From Bacillota bacterium (GTDB lineage Bacteria; Bacillota; Limnochordia; Darwinibacteriales; Darwinibacteriaceae): DNA of 44,849 nt. Position 1 is the first letter of the stretch. Every line of letters starts with the position of its first letter. Under the pieces are notes generated by a model. It was given only the letters and a program-made list of their open reading frames with translations, was not told where the DNA came from and ran no database searches. Below, in pieces: positions 18,405 to 28,852 of this stretch. The translations under genes and the position numbers were made by a program. The stretch is from assembly GCA_012837925.1 (NCBI GenBank), contig DUQE01000131.1, forward strand, positions 1 to 44,849, in the 5' to 3' direction.

Positions 18405-19515
18405 CTCTCGTCTTTAATTGCTCTAGCTTTCTCACCATCTTCTTGAAACGTTCGTTGTCTGTCAAGGCGGCAAAAGCCGGGTTCTGCGTCAACGCATCGA
18501 CCATGCCCGCCCGAATCGCCGCGTCGCTTCTTGGTGGCTTGGCGCCCAAGTCAAAATCGGCAAACCAAGTTTCCACCTTATCGAAAAAGGCATCACCAGA
18601 GAAAGTTATCGGGTAGATGTCTCTCGTAGCCAGATCCACATAGTGTTCCAGTACATCCAGTGCCTTGTCAACATCACCGAGCATCACATAACCTTGTGCT
18701 CCCGAGAGGTAAAAGGCAAAGAGAATAGCCGGGTGAAGATTTTGTACGTCGAACAGTTCGATCAAGCCCAAACCCCGAGCCACAATCTGTCCGTATTTCT
18801 GCACATCATCTGTGTTAAGCGGAAGATAGCTGGGCAGAATCCCAAAGATGGCCATTAGATGACGGAAGATCGCCACCTGCGTCGTCTCCTTGGCCTTGGA
18901 TGGTTCACCGAGAGCATGGTAAGCTGTGGCGACAAGCACTTCGTCTCCCGCGAATGGATCATTGACCGGCTCCAGTAAATCAATGACCGCTGCTGGGTTT
19001 CCCAGACTCAGTTCACAGATTGCTTCAATTAAGTTGGCCTGCTTGGCAAGGTCCAAATCTCCACTCTCTGCCTTGACGCGTCTGCACAGATCTCGGGTTT
19101 CCAGCGTTATGTCGCTTCGTGCTTCTTCCGTAGGTGCGAAGTTTAGATGGTTAAGCAACAAGATCGCCATTTGCAGAAGCAAAGGAAAACAGGAATAGTA
19201 CTTTCTGATCGTCTGGTGACACTCATCCAGCACGTCTTCAAAGGGAAGGTTCACAAACTTTTCGGCGAGCTGGTGATACTGTCTTCGGATCTCCTCCTTG
19301 GTCATCTGGGGTTCATACCCCATCAGCTCATCAATACTCATGTTAAAATAGGTGGCAAGTTGCGGCAGGAACGTGATGTCCGGGTAACTTTGCCCTGTTT
19401 CCCACTTCGATACGGACGCTTTTGAAACTCCCATGTGCTGGGCCAGCGTTTCCTGAGTGATTCCTCGAGCCTTACGACCTTCCACAATCGCTCGTGCAAT
19501 ATTGATGCCCTGCAT
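18397..19515 (-). CDS. XRE-family HTH transcriptional regulator with helical C-terminal domain
   Basis: IVEGRKARGITQETLAQHMGVSKASVSKWETGQSYPDITFLPQLATYFNMSIDELMGY. Confidence 0.92.
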   Translation of the reverse strand: MQGINIARAIVEGRKARGITQETLAQHMGVSKASVSKWETGQSYPDITFLPQLATYFNMSIDELMGYEPQMTKEEIRRQYHQLAEKFVNLPFEDVLDECHQTIRKYYSCFPLLLQMAILLLNHLNFAPTEEARSDITLETRDLCRRVKAESGDLDLAKQANLIEAICELSLGNPAAVIDLLEPVNDPFAGDEVLVATAYHALGEPSKAKETTQVAIFRHLMAIFGILPSYLPLNTDDVQKYGQIVARGLGLIELFDVQNLHPAILFAFYLSGAQGYVMLGDVDKALDVLEHYVDLATRDIYPITFSGDAFFDKVETWFADFDLGAKPPRSDAAIRAGMVDALTQNPAFAALTDNERFKKMVRKLEQLKTRGD

Positions 19516-19646
19516 TACATCACCTCATCTAAGTATAAAACCAGATTCGGGCCGAACACAATGGATTTGCAGTTGACTTCGGTTGACAAAATCAACCTAT
19601 GCGCAACAAAGATCCTGCAAACAATCAGGACCTTAAGGAGATTATT

Positions 19647-20615
19647 TTACTGAATGAAACGCGCGAGAAAATCCCTTACTCTTTGCACATACATCGCTCT
19701 GTCTGTTCCATAAGCATTGCCATGACCGGCCCCTTTGACGACATAGATTTCCTTTTCACTTGGGCAGGCCTCATACAGCTCCCACACCATCTCAAAAGGA
19801 ACAAAACGGTCCTCTTCGCCATGAATAAAGAGTATGGGAAGGCGGGTCTTCTTTACTTGCTTCAAAGCGGAAGCCTCGTAGAGACTATACCCGGCTTTCC
19901 ACCGCGTTATCACGCTTGTAGCAGGCATGATCGGAAAAGGCGACAAGTTATACATCTTCTTGAGCTGGTAAGCCAACTCGTCATAGGCCGACGTGTATCC
20001 GCAGTCTTCCACAATGACTTTCACCTGGCTCGGCAAATCTTCGCCGCTTACCATCATCACGGTGGCGCCTCCCATGGAAATGCCGTGCAGGACAAGTTGG
20101 GCGTCTCCCCCCACTCGATCGATCACAGTCTGGATCCAGAGTAGGTAATCCTTTCGTTCCGGCCAGCCAAAACCTATGTAGTCCCCTTCGCTCTGCCCAT
20201 GTCCTCTGGCATCGGGCATGAGCACATTGTAGCCAAACAGTTCATGGTAGAACCAGGCAAAGCTCTCCATGTGCCGTCCCTGTGATGTATAGCCATGTGC
20301 TAGAATAGCTGTCTTTGTAGTGGGTTTGGAGGCAGGAAGGTAATAGCCCACGAGATTGAGACCATCCTCTGAGGTTATGTACCAGGTCTCCAGCTCTTGA
20401 CGATTCAGCCAATCCGGGTCCTTCGTCGCAAAGGATGTAGCTCCGGTATCGCCCGCGGAACCACTCTCGGGGTCCCTGAGTTCCTCATTATCGCGCAAGA
20501 ATTCTTTTGTGCTTCGCCTGATGGCAAAGTCATAGAAGTACAAACCAGCTGCAATGAGCCCACCTATCAAAGCCACAAGCAGTACGAAAAGGAAAAGAAA
20601 TAACGCTCGCATCAA
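19647..20615 (-). CDS. Alpha/beta hydrolase
   Basis: GISMGGATVMM nucleophile elbow, ILFIHGEEDRFVP and GAGHGNAY. N-terminal membrane anchor. Confidence 0.9.
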   Translation of the reverse strand: MMRALFLFLFVLLVALIGGLIAAGLYFYDFAIRRSTKEFLRDNEELRDPESGSAGDTGATSFATKDPDWLNRQELETWYITSEDGLNLVGYYLPASKPTTKTAILAHGYTSQGRHMESFAWFYHELFGYNVLMPDARGHGQSEGDYIGFGWPERKDYLLWIQTVIDRVGGDAQLVLHGISMGGATVMMVSGEDLPSQVKVIVEDCGYTSAYDELAYQLKKMYNLSPFPIMPATSVITRWKAGYSLYEASALKQVKKTRLPILFIHGEEDRFVPFEMVWELYEACPSEKEIYVVKGAGHGNAYGTDRAMYVQRVRDFLARFIQ

Positions 20616-20810
20616 ACCAAACCCCTTTCCACTTCATACAGGCTGTTTATGGATCAAAACGCATAATTCCTGCCTTTTTCAGGGATTGGCATCTGGTTTT
20701 TGATGGACAAGAAAAGAGGAGTCGGGGGTTCTTCCTAGAAATTGTACTTGATTACCATTTTTTCGAATTATCCAAGCATGATATTCACTAATAAAGGAGG
20801 CACTTCATCA

Positions 20811-22796
20811 ATGCGCATCAATCTGAGCTGGAAAGTCAGCCTGGTCGTCTCGATCGTTGTCCTTATTGCCATGGCGGTGGTAGGAGCCTTTGTTTACCAA
20901 TCGACAGGTGATATTGTCCGAGACCAGGTCAACGACCAGATCACGCTAATGAGCAACTATCAATGGGAAAGCATTACTGACATCTTTGCAACAACGGAAA
21001 GAGAGTTGCAGAGAATTGCACAAGATCAGAACATGCGCAGTCTCGCAGATCTAGCACGCAGTGCGACGGATATGAACGAGTTCTTGGGACGAAACGTCGT
21101 GCAGGCCACCGGTAGCCGCCTCGAGCGCGAAGTAACCGGGTGGGACCTCCTTCACATCTTGTCCATCGCTACCGTAGACGGAACTGTCGTGAGCGACTCG
21201 CGATTCAAAGAGGCCAGCATTCTCGACATCATGGCCGGAAATACGGAAGTCCAGGGCCGAGAGCATTTAGGTACAAAGCTGAGTAGCGAAGAGTACCGCG
21301 ATGTTCCGCTGGGCAATACGAAAGAGTTTGATGGACAAAACTACGTTTTACATAGTGTGCCCATCACCAGACAGGGTAGTGACGAGATCATCGGTTACCT
21401 CGTTGGAGTCATCGATATCGGCCAACTGTTCGCGTCGCTCTCGACGGAGCTTGGGGAGTACGGAAACACTGTACTCATGAACAAAAAAGGCGTGATCCTC
21501 AACCACTCCGACAAGTCGCTTATCGGTACCGTCACTAACGACGAATGGTACTTAGAGAACATCTCCGCAGCCGGAGAGATGGCTGAGCAAATGGGTGATG
21601 TCGAGTATCTCACTCTTCTGTCTCTAGCTGACGGCGACATGTTCTTGGGTTCGAGCGTTTCTGTTGAACGCATGACTGCACCCGTGACAGATATCGCAGA
21701 ATCCCTCATCACCATGTTCACGATCGCCCTCGCCGTGATTTTCCTCTGTGTCGTCTTCTTTGTAAACTGGCAGCTTAGGCCATTACGTGTCTTCGTTAAG
21801 GCCTTCGAGCACATGGAGTCGGGCGATTTGAACAGCCGTAGACTCTTTAATCAAAGAATGGAACGGCGTAGAGATGAAATTGGCACTCTGGTGAAAGCGT
21901 TTATCTCCATGGAGGGCAATCTCAAGTCCATGGTGGAAGTAGTAACTCGCTCCACTCACGAGACCGCAGCTTCAACAGAGCAGCTGTCGGCCTCATCGCA
22001 GGAGACGTCGGCTTCCATTGAAGAAGTAGCAGCTAAGGCAAGCAACCTGTCACAGTCCGCTGCCATCATTGATTCTTCCATGACGAAGTTCTCCCATGCA
22101 GTAGAGAACTTAGACGAAAACTCCCGGGTGATGAACCAGGTGTCTGACAAGGTCAACACCTTGGCCCAAGATGGCCTGCGCTTGATGGAGACCACAGAAG
22201 GCAGCATGTCGGCCTTACTTGATCCTTCCGAAGATGCTAAGGGCAGTGTCATTAACCTGAATAGAGCTACCAAAGAAATCGAGAGCATTGTCGCTGTAAT
22301 TAGCGATATTGCCGAACAGACAAACCTGTTATCCCTGAACGCTTCGATCGAAGCCGCAAGGGCGGGCGAACATGGTCGAGGATTCGCAGTCGTTGCCGAT
22401 GAGGTCCGCAAACTCGCCGATGACACACGCGACTCCACCGCTAATATCATACGGATTATTCAACAGCTAGCAGCCCAGACCAGCGAAACAACCTCCCAGA
22501 TCAATGTGGGAGCCAAGAATGTTCAAGACACCAAAGCGACCTTTAATGAGATCGTCAACCTGATCGCGGATTTGACGAGAGGCGTACAAGATATGTCCGA
22601 GTCCATCGCAGAACTATCCGCTTCCACTGGCAGCATTGTGGCCGAAGCCAAACAACAGGCTGTGGATGGCGAAGAAATTCTGGCAGCTACCGAAGAGCAA
22701 GCGGCCATGACGGCAGAGAATGCAAACATGATGGAGAAACTGGCATCGATGGCTAACGAGCTGCAACAAGTCGTTAGTCGCTTTAAGACAGAATAG
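20811..22796 (+). CDS. Methyl-accepting chemotaxis protein
   Basis: Extracytoplasmic sensor between two TM segments, HAMP, signalling domain [49 protein letters not shown] before the ATG at 20811. Confidence 0.93.
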   Translation: MRINLSWKVSLVVSIVVLIAMAVVGAFVYQSTGDIVRDQVNDQITLMSNYQWESITDIFATTERELQRIAQDQNMRSLADLARSATDMNEFLGRNVVQATGSRLEREVTGWDLLHILSIATVDGTVVSDSRFKEASILDIMAGNTEVQGREHLGTKLSSEEYRDVPLGNTKEFDGQNYVLHSVPITRQGSDEIIGYLVGVIDIGQLFASLSTELGEYGNTVLMNKKGVILNHSDKSLIGTVTNDEWYLENISAAGEMAEQMGDVEYLTLLSLADGDMFLGSSVSVERMTAPVTDIAESLITMFTIALAVIFLCVVFFVNWQLRPLRVFVKAFEHMESGDLNSRRLFNQRMERRRDEIGTLVKAFISMEGNLKSMVEVVTRSTHETAASTEQLSASSQETSASIEEVAAKASNLSQSAAIIDSSMTKFSHAVENLDENSRVMNQVSDKVNTLAQDGLRLMETTEGSMSALLDPSEDAKGSVINLNRATKEIESIVAVISDIAEQTNLLSLNASIEAARAGEHGRGFAVVADEVRKLADDTRDSTANIIRIIQQLAAQTSETTSQINVGAKNVQDTKATFNEIVNLIADLTRGVQDMSESIAELSASTGSIVAEAKQQAVDGEEILAATEEQAAMTAENANMMEKLASMANELQQVVSRFKTE

Positions 22797-22826
22797 CGCT
22801 GGGTTACACGTTTCATAACTATCAAG

Positions 22827-22854
22827 AGACCTCACCTTCCGGTGGGGTCTTTTT
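22827..22854 (+). terminator. Rho-independent terminator
   Basis: AGACCTCACC-ttcc-GGTGGGGTCTTTTT directly after the chemotaxis receptor gene. Confidence 0.85.
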
Positions 22855-22922
22855 GTCGAATCAACATATGTCGCTGACATTGGTAAACACTAGAGATGTT
22901 AACTTCAAAATGGAGGCTTGTC

Positions 22923-23876
22923 ATGTTAATTACCAAAACGAAAGCAACAATCAACATCCGCGAAGCACACAATCTCTGGGATCTCCTCACTTCCAAATAT
23001 CACATGATGGAGAAGATGCTTATCTACGAGAGCTTAGTCCACGATCCCGATCTGGAAGCAGTCTTCAAACTGATTCGCAGACCTGTTCAGAAGAACATCA
23101 ATATTCTGGAGAAGGAGTTGATGACCCACTCGGTTCCGTCCCCTGATCGTAATCGTGCTTCCGTGCAGCTTCAGGGCGAGTCCGACGCGATTACCGACGA
23201 ATATATAGCAATGGACATCTTTTTGTACTTTCAAGAGCATGTAGAAAACCTGCTCGGTGCCTTTTACTCGTCCTTCACGAACGATCATGTACGAAAGATG
23301 GTCATGGACATGGTGGCACGGACGATCGCTGAAACCAATGCGCTTGTCCATTATCTGAGGGCCAAGGGTTGGATGGAGAAACCCCCCATGGTAAGACAAA
23401 CCCCCAGAGAGAATGCAACTCTGCTCTCCTTGGTTGAAGCGGCTAGCCTGCATGACCACCTTACGTACAGATATGATACCATGTACCTCACCAACACCTT
23501 CGTGGCCATTGTCCATGATCTGGACTTTAAGGCGATCTTAGAACTGGGGTTAAACCGTCTGAACAAACAGATCATTGCACTGGAAAGACAGCTCGATAAC
23601 TACTCCATTCCCTTTCCCAAACGCCCCGGCAAGTTCACACTCTCCCTTCACGACATTCGCTTTCTTGATGATGACACGATCTTCCGTACACTCAACAGCT
23701 TCATGCAAAGTGCCGGCTCCAAGCATGCCCAAGCATTCAAACAGGCTACCTATAACGATGACATCCGCAAGTTCTTCAAGGATCTCCTCCTTGAAGAGAT
23801 GAAGGTGTTTGACGATTTCATCAAGTTCGGTAAACTCAAGGGCTGGTTGAACCCTGTTCCGAGCTACGTTCCCTAG
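22923..23876 (+). CDS. DUF3231 family protein (two tandem helical modules)
   Basis: Two internally similar halves (LWDLLTSKYHMMEKMLIYESLVHDPDLEAVFKL / LHDHLTYRYDTMYLTNTFVAIVHDLDFKAILEL), the DUF3231 layout. Confidence 0.75.
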   Translation: MLITKTKATINIREAHNLWDLLTSKYHMMEKMLIYESLVHDPDLEAVFKLIRRPVQKNINILEKELMTHSVPSPDRNRASVQLQGESDAITDEYIAMDIFLYFQEHVENLLGAFYSSFTNDHVRKMVMDMVARTIAETNALVHYLRAKGWMEKPPMVRQTPRENATLLSLVEAASLHDHLTYRYDTMYLTNTFVAIVHDLDFKAILELGLNRLNKQIIALERQLDNYSIPFPKRPGKFTLSLHDIRFLDDDTIFRTLNSFMQSAGSKHAQAFKQATYNDDIRKFFKDLLLEEMKVFDDFIKFGKLKGWLNPVPSYVP

Positions 23877-23902
23877 GCCTCCTTACATCCCCAAACTTCC
23901 CC

Positions 23903-23952
23903 TTGACCACTCTGGTCAACTATGGTACCCTTGAATTGACCACGGTGGTCAA
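23903..23952. promoter_or_regulatory. Twin palindromic operator (TTGACCANNNTGGTCAA x2) in the TetR promoter region
   Basis: TTGACCACTCTGGTCAA (23903-23919) and TTGACCACGGTGGTCAA (23936-23952), both with perfect 7-bp arms and 33 bp apart centre to centre, immediately upstream of the TetR gene. Confidence 0.8.
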
Positions 23953-23967
23953 TCAGGAGGGATACAC

Positions 23968-24606
23968 ATGACAGAAGCCTTTTCCAAACTCGAACCCTCA
24001 AAGCAAAAACAGATCTTGCGGGCTGCTCTAAAAGAGTTTGCCCAGCATGGTTATGCCCAGGCATCCACCAATACTATAGTAAAGGAGGCTGGTATTTCAA
24101 AGGGAATGCTCTTTTACTACTTCACGAGCAAACAAGACTTATTCAATTACTTAGTGGAGTATGTTCTAGACCATGTAGAAAAAGGCTATCTCGTCCACCT
24201 TGATCACCACGAACCAGATTTTTTAGCCCGCTATAGTCGTTCTGCACGGATCAAAATGGAGAGCTACATTAAAGATGGAGAAATCTTCGAGTTTTTGGGC
24301 GCCCTCTACCTAAGACAAGGCGACGAACCCGTCGAGGAACTCCTGCGTGCACGCCTTGATGCCATGTATCAAGCCGCGATGGAGAAAATGCTCGACAATG
24401 TTGACTCCTCCCTCTTCCGCGACGATATCCCCCCTGAATATGTCATGAAACTGACAGCATGGGCCATGGAGGGTTATCAAAAAGAGTTAACCGATAAGCT
24501 TAGGGGGGCAAACCTTTCGGATTTAGACATGAGGAAACATTGGGATGATTTTTATGACTTCTTAGCAGTCTTGCGAACCATCCTGTATCGACAAAAGGAG
24601 GTCTAA
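23968..24606 (+). CDS. TetR/AcrR family transcriptional regulator
   Basis: KQKQILRAALKEFAQHGYAQASTNTIVKEAGISKGMLFYYFTSKQDLF. Confidence 0.93.
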   Translation: MTEAFSKLEPSKQKQILRAALKEFAQHGYAQASTNTIVKEAGISKGMLFYYFTSKQDLFNYLVEYVLDHVEKGYLVHLDHHEPDFLARYSRSARIKMESYIKDGEIFEFLGALYLRQGDEPVEELLRARLDAMYQAAMEKMLDNVDSSLFRDDIPPEYVMKLTAWAMEGYQKELTDKLRGANLSDLDMRKHWDDFYDFLAVLRTILYRQKEV

Positions 24607-24607
24607 A

Positions 24608-25501
24608 ATGGCAATTCTTAGAGTGAATCAGGTAACAAAGAAGTATGGCAGTTTCACAGCTCTAAACGGCATCGACATGGAGGTCCAACAGGGTGAAGTG
24701 TACGGTTTCATAGGTCCTAATGGAGCCGGGAAGACCACCACGATTCGCATATTGCTGGGAATCCTCCAAGCTACGTCGGGAACAGCCCAGATCTTCGGGA
24801 AGGACGCTTGGCGCGATGCGGTGGAGATTCACAGACAAATCGCCTATGTTCCAGGAGACGTGAATCTATGGTCCAACTTAACAGGGGGCGAAGTCATCGA
24901 CTTGTTTGTAAAGCTTCGAGGTACAAACAACAAGAGTCGCAGAAATGAGTTAGTGGAGCGCTTTGACCTTGATCCCACCAAGAGGTGCGGCACGTACTCC
25001 AAAGGAAATCGCCAGAAGGTTGCCTTAATCGCTGCCTTTGCGGCCGATGCTGACCTTTACATCCTCGATGAGCCAACCTCCGGGCTTGATCCGCTAATGG
25101 AACAAGTTTTCCAGGAGTGTATTAGAGAAGTAAAGTCTGCGGGAAAAAGCGTCTTCCTCTCCAGTCACATTCTGTCTGAGGTAGAAAAGCTCTGTGACAA
25201 AGTGAGCATTATTCGTCAGGGGCAGATTATTGAGAGCGGAACCCTACAAGAGTTACGCCATCTGACTCGTACACGGGTCCAGGTAGAGACGGCAGAGCCG
25301 ATCGAGAATCTCGCTCAGGTAGATGGAGTTCATGATCTAAAGCAACTTGACCGAGGTGTTGTCTTTCACGTGGACACAAGCAAGATCGGTTCAGTAATTA
25401 AACACATTAGCGAATTCGGAATCCTCGATCTGCAAAGCACTCCTCCCACTCTCGAAGACCTCTTCATCCACCACTATAGGGATGAGCGAGGTGACCGGTA
25501 G
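24608..25501 (+). CDS. ABC transporter ATP-binding protein
   Basis: GPNGAGKTTTIRILLG, YSKGNRQKVALIAAF, LYILDEPTSGLDP. Confidence 0.95.
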   Translation: MAILRVNQVTKKYGSFTALNGIDMEVQQGEVYGFIGPNGAGKTTTIRILLGILQATSGTAQIFGKDAWRDAVEIHRQIAYVPGDVNLWSNLTGGEVIDLFVKLRGTNNKSRRNELVERFDLDPTKRCGTYSKGNRQKVALIAAFAADADLYILDEPTSGLDPLMEQVFQECIREVKSAGKSVFLSSHILSEVEKLCDKVSIIRQGQIIESGTLQELRHLTRTRVQVETAEPIENLAQVDGVHDLKQLDRGVVFHVDTSKIGSVIKHISEFGILDLQSTPPTLEDLFIHHYRDERGDR

Positions 25502-27102
25502 TGCGTAATCACTTCGCGAACACGAAAACTCTTGCACGTTTCATCCTGCGTCGCGATCGAGTGAGGGCTCCTATTTGGATACTAACCCTGGTCGGCATCT
25601 CCGTAATACTGGCGCTCTCTTTCCCGGGGCTGTATCCTGCCGGACCCGAACGAGATATTCTGGCAGAAACAATGAAAAACCCGGCCATGACATCGATGCT
25701 GGGACCGGGATATGGTTTGGATGATTATCACATGGGAGCGGTTATGGCGCACCAGATGATGCTGTTCTCGGCCGTTGCCGTCGCCATAATGAACATCCTG
25801 TTAGCCATTAGGCACACCAGGGCCGATGAAGAAGCTGGCCGTATCGAAGTAATTCGCTCGCTTCCCGTAGGCAAACTGGCCAACGCCGCGGCGACCTTCT
25901 TTGTTTTGGTGCTGGTGAATCTTATCTTGGCGCTCAATATGGGCATGGCCTTGGCGGTACTGGGCATCGAAGGAATGGATCTAGCAGGCTCCCTCCTTTA
26001 TGGTGCTGTGCTCGGGATAACAGGCGTGATCTTTGCCTCTGTGACAATACTGATTGCGCAACTGACCGAAACCTCGCGAGGGGCCATGGGGCTCTCCTTC
26101 GCCTTCATGGGACTAAGTTACCTTCTCAGGGCCATAGGCGATCTAAGTAGCGAAGTCTTATCTCTTCTATCTCCTCTGGGATTGGTTCTAAGGACACAAG
26201 TCTATGTAAACAACTACTGGTGGCCAATTCTCGTCCTTGCAGCTGCGTCAGGTCTTGTAGTCCTCGTCGCTTTTCGCATCAACCTTAACCGAGACCTCGA
26301 AGCAGGAGTGATCGCGGCCAGACCAGGGCCAAGTCGAGCCTCGCGCTTTCTGCTCAGCCCCTTGGGACTGACCCTGCGTTTGCAGAAGACGGCCATCATT
26401 AGCTGGATGATCGGGATGTTCGTCCTTGGTGTTTCTTATGGTTCGGTTTTTGGTGACATTGATGCCTTCTTCCAAACGAGCGACCTGTTCGAACTGCTCT
26501 TGCCTACTACGGAGGGTTTTTCCCTCATCGATAAGTTTACGTCCACGCTCCTTGCTGTTCTGACCATGATTGGAATGGTCCCGGTCCTCTTGACCATTCT
26601 CAAACTCCGGTCAGAAGAAAAGGCGAATCGACTCGAGCATCTCCTGGCTAGGGCCATGCCGCGTAAGACGATCATGGGGAGCTACATGTTGGTTGCAGTA
26701 CTGTTGGCCATTGTAGTCCAGGTGCTGTCTGTACTCGGCTTGTGGTCGGCTGCCGCCGCTGTCCTCGAGGATCCCTTCAGCCTAGGAACAACCCTTCTCG
26801 GAGGTCTATCCTACCTGCCCGTGATGTGGATCATGGTTGGTTTAGCAGCGTGCCTGATCGCCTTTGCACCTAAACGCACCAGCTTGATCTGGCTCTATCT
26901 TGGCTACACGTTCTTCGTCATCTATTTTGGAGGCCTGCTGCAGGTGCCAGAGTGGATCGTCAAATTGACCCCCTTCGGGTTTGTGCCCGATGTGCCACTA
27001 GAGACGATGAGTCTTCCGCTCACTTCCTCGCTGCTCGTTGTAGCCATCGGCTTGGCTCTGCTCGGCCTCAAGGGCTATCAAAAGCGAGATATTCAAGGCT
27101 AA
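25501..27102 (+). CDS. ABC transporter permease (large multidrug-exporter type)
   Basis: About 12 hydrophobic segments; overlaps the ATPase stop codon; GTG start. Confidence 0.88.
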   Translation: MRNHFANTKTLARFILRRDRVRAPIWILTLVGISVILALSFPGLYPAGPERDILAETMKNPAMTSMLGPGYGLDDYHMGAVMAHQMMLFSAVAVAIMNILLAIRHTRADEEAGRIEVIRSLPVGKLANAAATFFVLVLVNLILALNMGMALAVLGIEGMDLAGSLLYGAVLGITGVIFASVTILIAQLTETSRGAMGLSFAFMGLSYLLRAIGDLSSEVLSLLSPLGLVLRTQVYVNNYWWPILVLAAASGLVVLVAFRINLNRDLEAGVIAARPGPSRASRFLLSPLGLTLRLQKTAIISWMIGMFVLGVSYGSVFGDIDAFFQTSDLFELLLPTTEGFSLIDKFTSTLLAVLTMIGMVPVLLTILKLRSEEKANRLEHLLARAMPRKTIMGSYMLVAVLLAIVVQVLSVLGLWSAAAAVLEDPFSLGTTLLGGLSYLPVMWIMVGLAACLIAFAPKRTSLIWLYLGYTFFVIYFGGLLQVPEWIVKLTPFGFVPDVPLETMSLPLTSSLLVVAIGLALLGLKGYQKRDIQG

Positions 27103-27116
27103 AGGAGGCACACGCA

Positions 27117-27152
27117 TCAAAAAAGTCCAGAGAGCATCCTCTGGACTTTTCG
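27117..27152. terminator. Bidirectional rho-independent terminator between convergent genes
   Basis: AAAAAAGTCCAGAG-agcat-CCTCTGGACTTTT. Confidence 0.85.
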
Positions 27153-28223
27153 TCATTTTTGGCCGAGTGTGGTGGCTATACCCACGGCCATGCTTGTGTC
27201 CGTTTGAAAGACATGCCTCACGCTGAAAAAGTAGTTGCGGGCTACCTCTGTCTTGGCTGTCAGATACGGCTTTCTATGCCCGAAGTGATGCCCAATACCT
27301 ACAACGAGTTGCACAAAGGGAACATCGTCCCGCAAGCGATAATTGGCTTCTAGCACCAGACTGTCGTTCTTGTACTCGAACAAGCCCCCTAGACTCAACC
27401 GTTCCCCAATTCCCAAGGACATACCCAAGTCCCTGGTAGATAACGTCAACCCGAGCTTGGTCTTTGCCCTTGTGTGCACCCTCTTATCCGTTTCACTTTC
27501 TACATATTCATAAGGACTAATACGTGCCGCCTCCAAGAGGTCAGGCGTCGACTGACTAGCGATTGCATAGCGCCCCTCTTCCGGGTTCCAGAGGAAGAAC
27601 GCAGCAAGCGCGTGTTCCTTGACGTCTCCGTACTCCACCTTTCTCTTCTCTACGTCCTCGGGGATGCTCATAAGGCGAGAAGAGTAAACGAGATAGTACT
27701 CGGGATGCAGATCCAACTCGGGGTCTGCTGCAACGGACGCAAGGGCACGGGCCAGTGTCTGGTGATCTTCATGGGGATCAAGCGCGCTCACTGTGCGATG
27801 TATGCTACCAGGGTAGAGCTGGGCAAAGAAACGCATGGTCTGCTCCACAGGTTCCCGGGGTATACTACCATCAACAAAATCCAGAAATAGAACCGTGCTA
27901 AGGTCAACACCTAAGGCCTGAAGGGCTGCCTCTGTCTCCCGAATTCTGGCCTGGCAGAAATCTTCCTCACTAAGCCTATGTATCTCTCCACTTGGTCCAC
28001 GCAGATTGTGACGGACCAGCGAGCCACCGCCCCTCGAGAAGTAGATAAAGTAATTCTTGTTCCCCGCCCTGACGGATTGATGGATACTGTCGGCCATCGC
28101 AATCGTCTCATCATCAGGGTGAGGTAGATACCAAATGACTGTGTCACTGGCCGAAGCAAGACGGGTCAACACGAGAACGGCAAAGAGCACAGCAATTGCC
28201 ATGTACTGCGTTTTTTTCCTCAT
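27153..28223 (-). CDS. PIG-L family deacetylase domain with barrel-like C-terminal region
   Basis: WYLPHPDDETIAMADSI (PHPDDE motif), ALDPHEDHQTLARAL, then a C-terminal stretch of alternating strands (KLGLTLSTRDLGMSLGIGERLSLGGLFEYKNDSLVLEANYRLR...GIATTLGQK). Start refined to MRKKTQY by RBS spacing. Confidence 0.8.
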   Translation of the reverse strand: MRKKTQYMAIAVLFAVLVLTRLASASDTVIWYLPHPDDETIAMADSIHQSVRAGNKNYFIYFSRGGGSLVRHNLRGPSGEIHRLSEEDFCQARIRETEAALQALGVDLSTVLFLDFVDGSIPREPVEQTMRFFAQLYPGSIHRTVSALDPHEDHQTLARALASVAADPELDLHPEYYLVYSSRLMSIPEDVEKRKVEYGDVKEHALAAFFLWNPEEGRYAIASQSTPDLLEAARISPYEYVESETDKRVHTRAKTKLGLTLSTRDLGMSLGIGERLSLGGLFEYKNDSLVLEANYRLRDDVPFVQLVVGIGHHFGHRKPYLTAKTEVARNYFFSVRHVFQTDTSMAVGIATTLGQK

Positions 28224-28310
28224 TTGAATCATCCTCCTACTTCCCGGAAGAGTACTTCTGCGACCGACATACCCGTTCCTTCCCAAACTGGAAACGTCAT
28301 GAACTACCCT

Positions 28311-28359
28311 TTGACATAGTTCTGTATTTCATATATTATATATGATAGATATATCATAT
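28311..28359 (+). promoter_or_regulatory. Sigma-A-like promoter plus adjacent inverted repeat (probable MarR autoregulatory site)
   Basis: TTGACA (28311) - 17 bp - TATTAT (28334), immediately followed by ATATGATA-GATA-TATCATAT (28340-28359). Confidence 0.75.
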
Positions 28360-28373
28360 CGAAGGAGGACATT

Positions 28374-28820
28374 ATGGATATAATTGAGTTTAATCACCGT
28401 ATATGGGACCTCTTGCGTACCATCTCTCACGGAATCGACAGCACCCTGCGCGTAATCGTCGATGGATTTGGCATCACCATGGTGCAAATGAGAATTCTGG
28501 TCGAGTTAAAACACCACGAACAGTCCACCATAGGAGAACTGGGGGACGCCATGGGATCAGCGCCGGGCAACGCATCGGCCATGTGCAAAGTCCTGGAAAG
28601 CAAGGGCCTTGTAACTCGCACACGCAACCCTGAAGACGAACGCATTGTCTTGGTCTCTCTCACCGATCAAGGAAAAGACCTTCTTCAAGAGATCGAAAAA
28701 AAACTGAGCGCCAAATGCGATCACCTACTTGCGGAGTATTCGGACGCAGACTTCCAACAAATCATTGACGGAATGAGTAAGCTCAATGAAGTTGTTACGT
28801 CTTTATATCGTGCATTCTAA
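28374..28820 (+). CDS. MarR family transcriptional regulator
   Basis: Winged HTH MVQMRILVELKHHEQSTIGELGDAMGSAPGNASAMCKVLESKGLVTRTRNPEDERIVLVSLTDQG. Confidence 0.93.
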   Translation: MDIIEFNHRIWDLLRTISHGIDSTLRVIVDGFGITMVQMRILVELKHHEQSTIGELGDAMGSAPGNASAMCKVLESKGLVTRTRNPEDERIVLVSLTDQGKDLLQEIEKKLSAKCDHLLAEYSDADFQQIIDGMSKLNEVVTSLYRAF

Positions 28821-28852
28821 TCCACAGCAACAAAGGAGGTAGAACCAACCCT

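Noticed and set aside
16517-19515. XRE / PLDc_N / ABC / permease operon as a novel system
   Set aside because: This gene order is a familiar Firmicutes exporter/resistance-type operon; nothing unusual seen.
22923-23876. DUF3231 gene as a repeat-containing novel protein
   Set aside because: The internal duplication is the normal two-module layout of this family.
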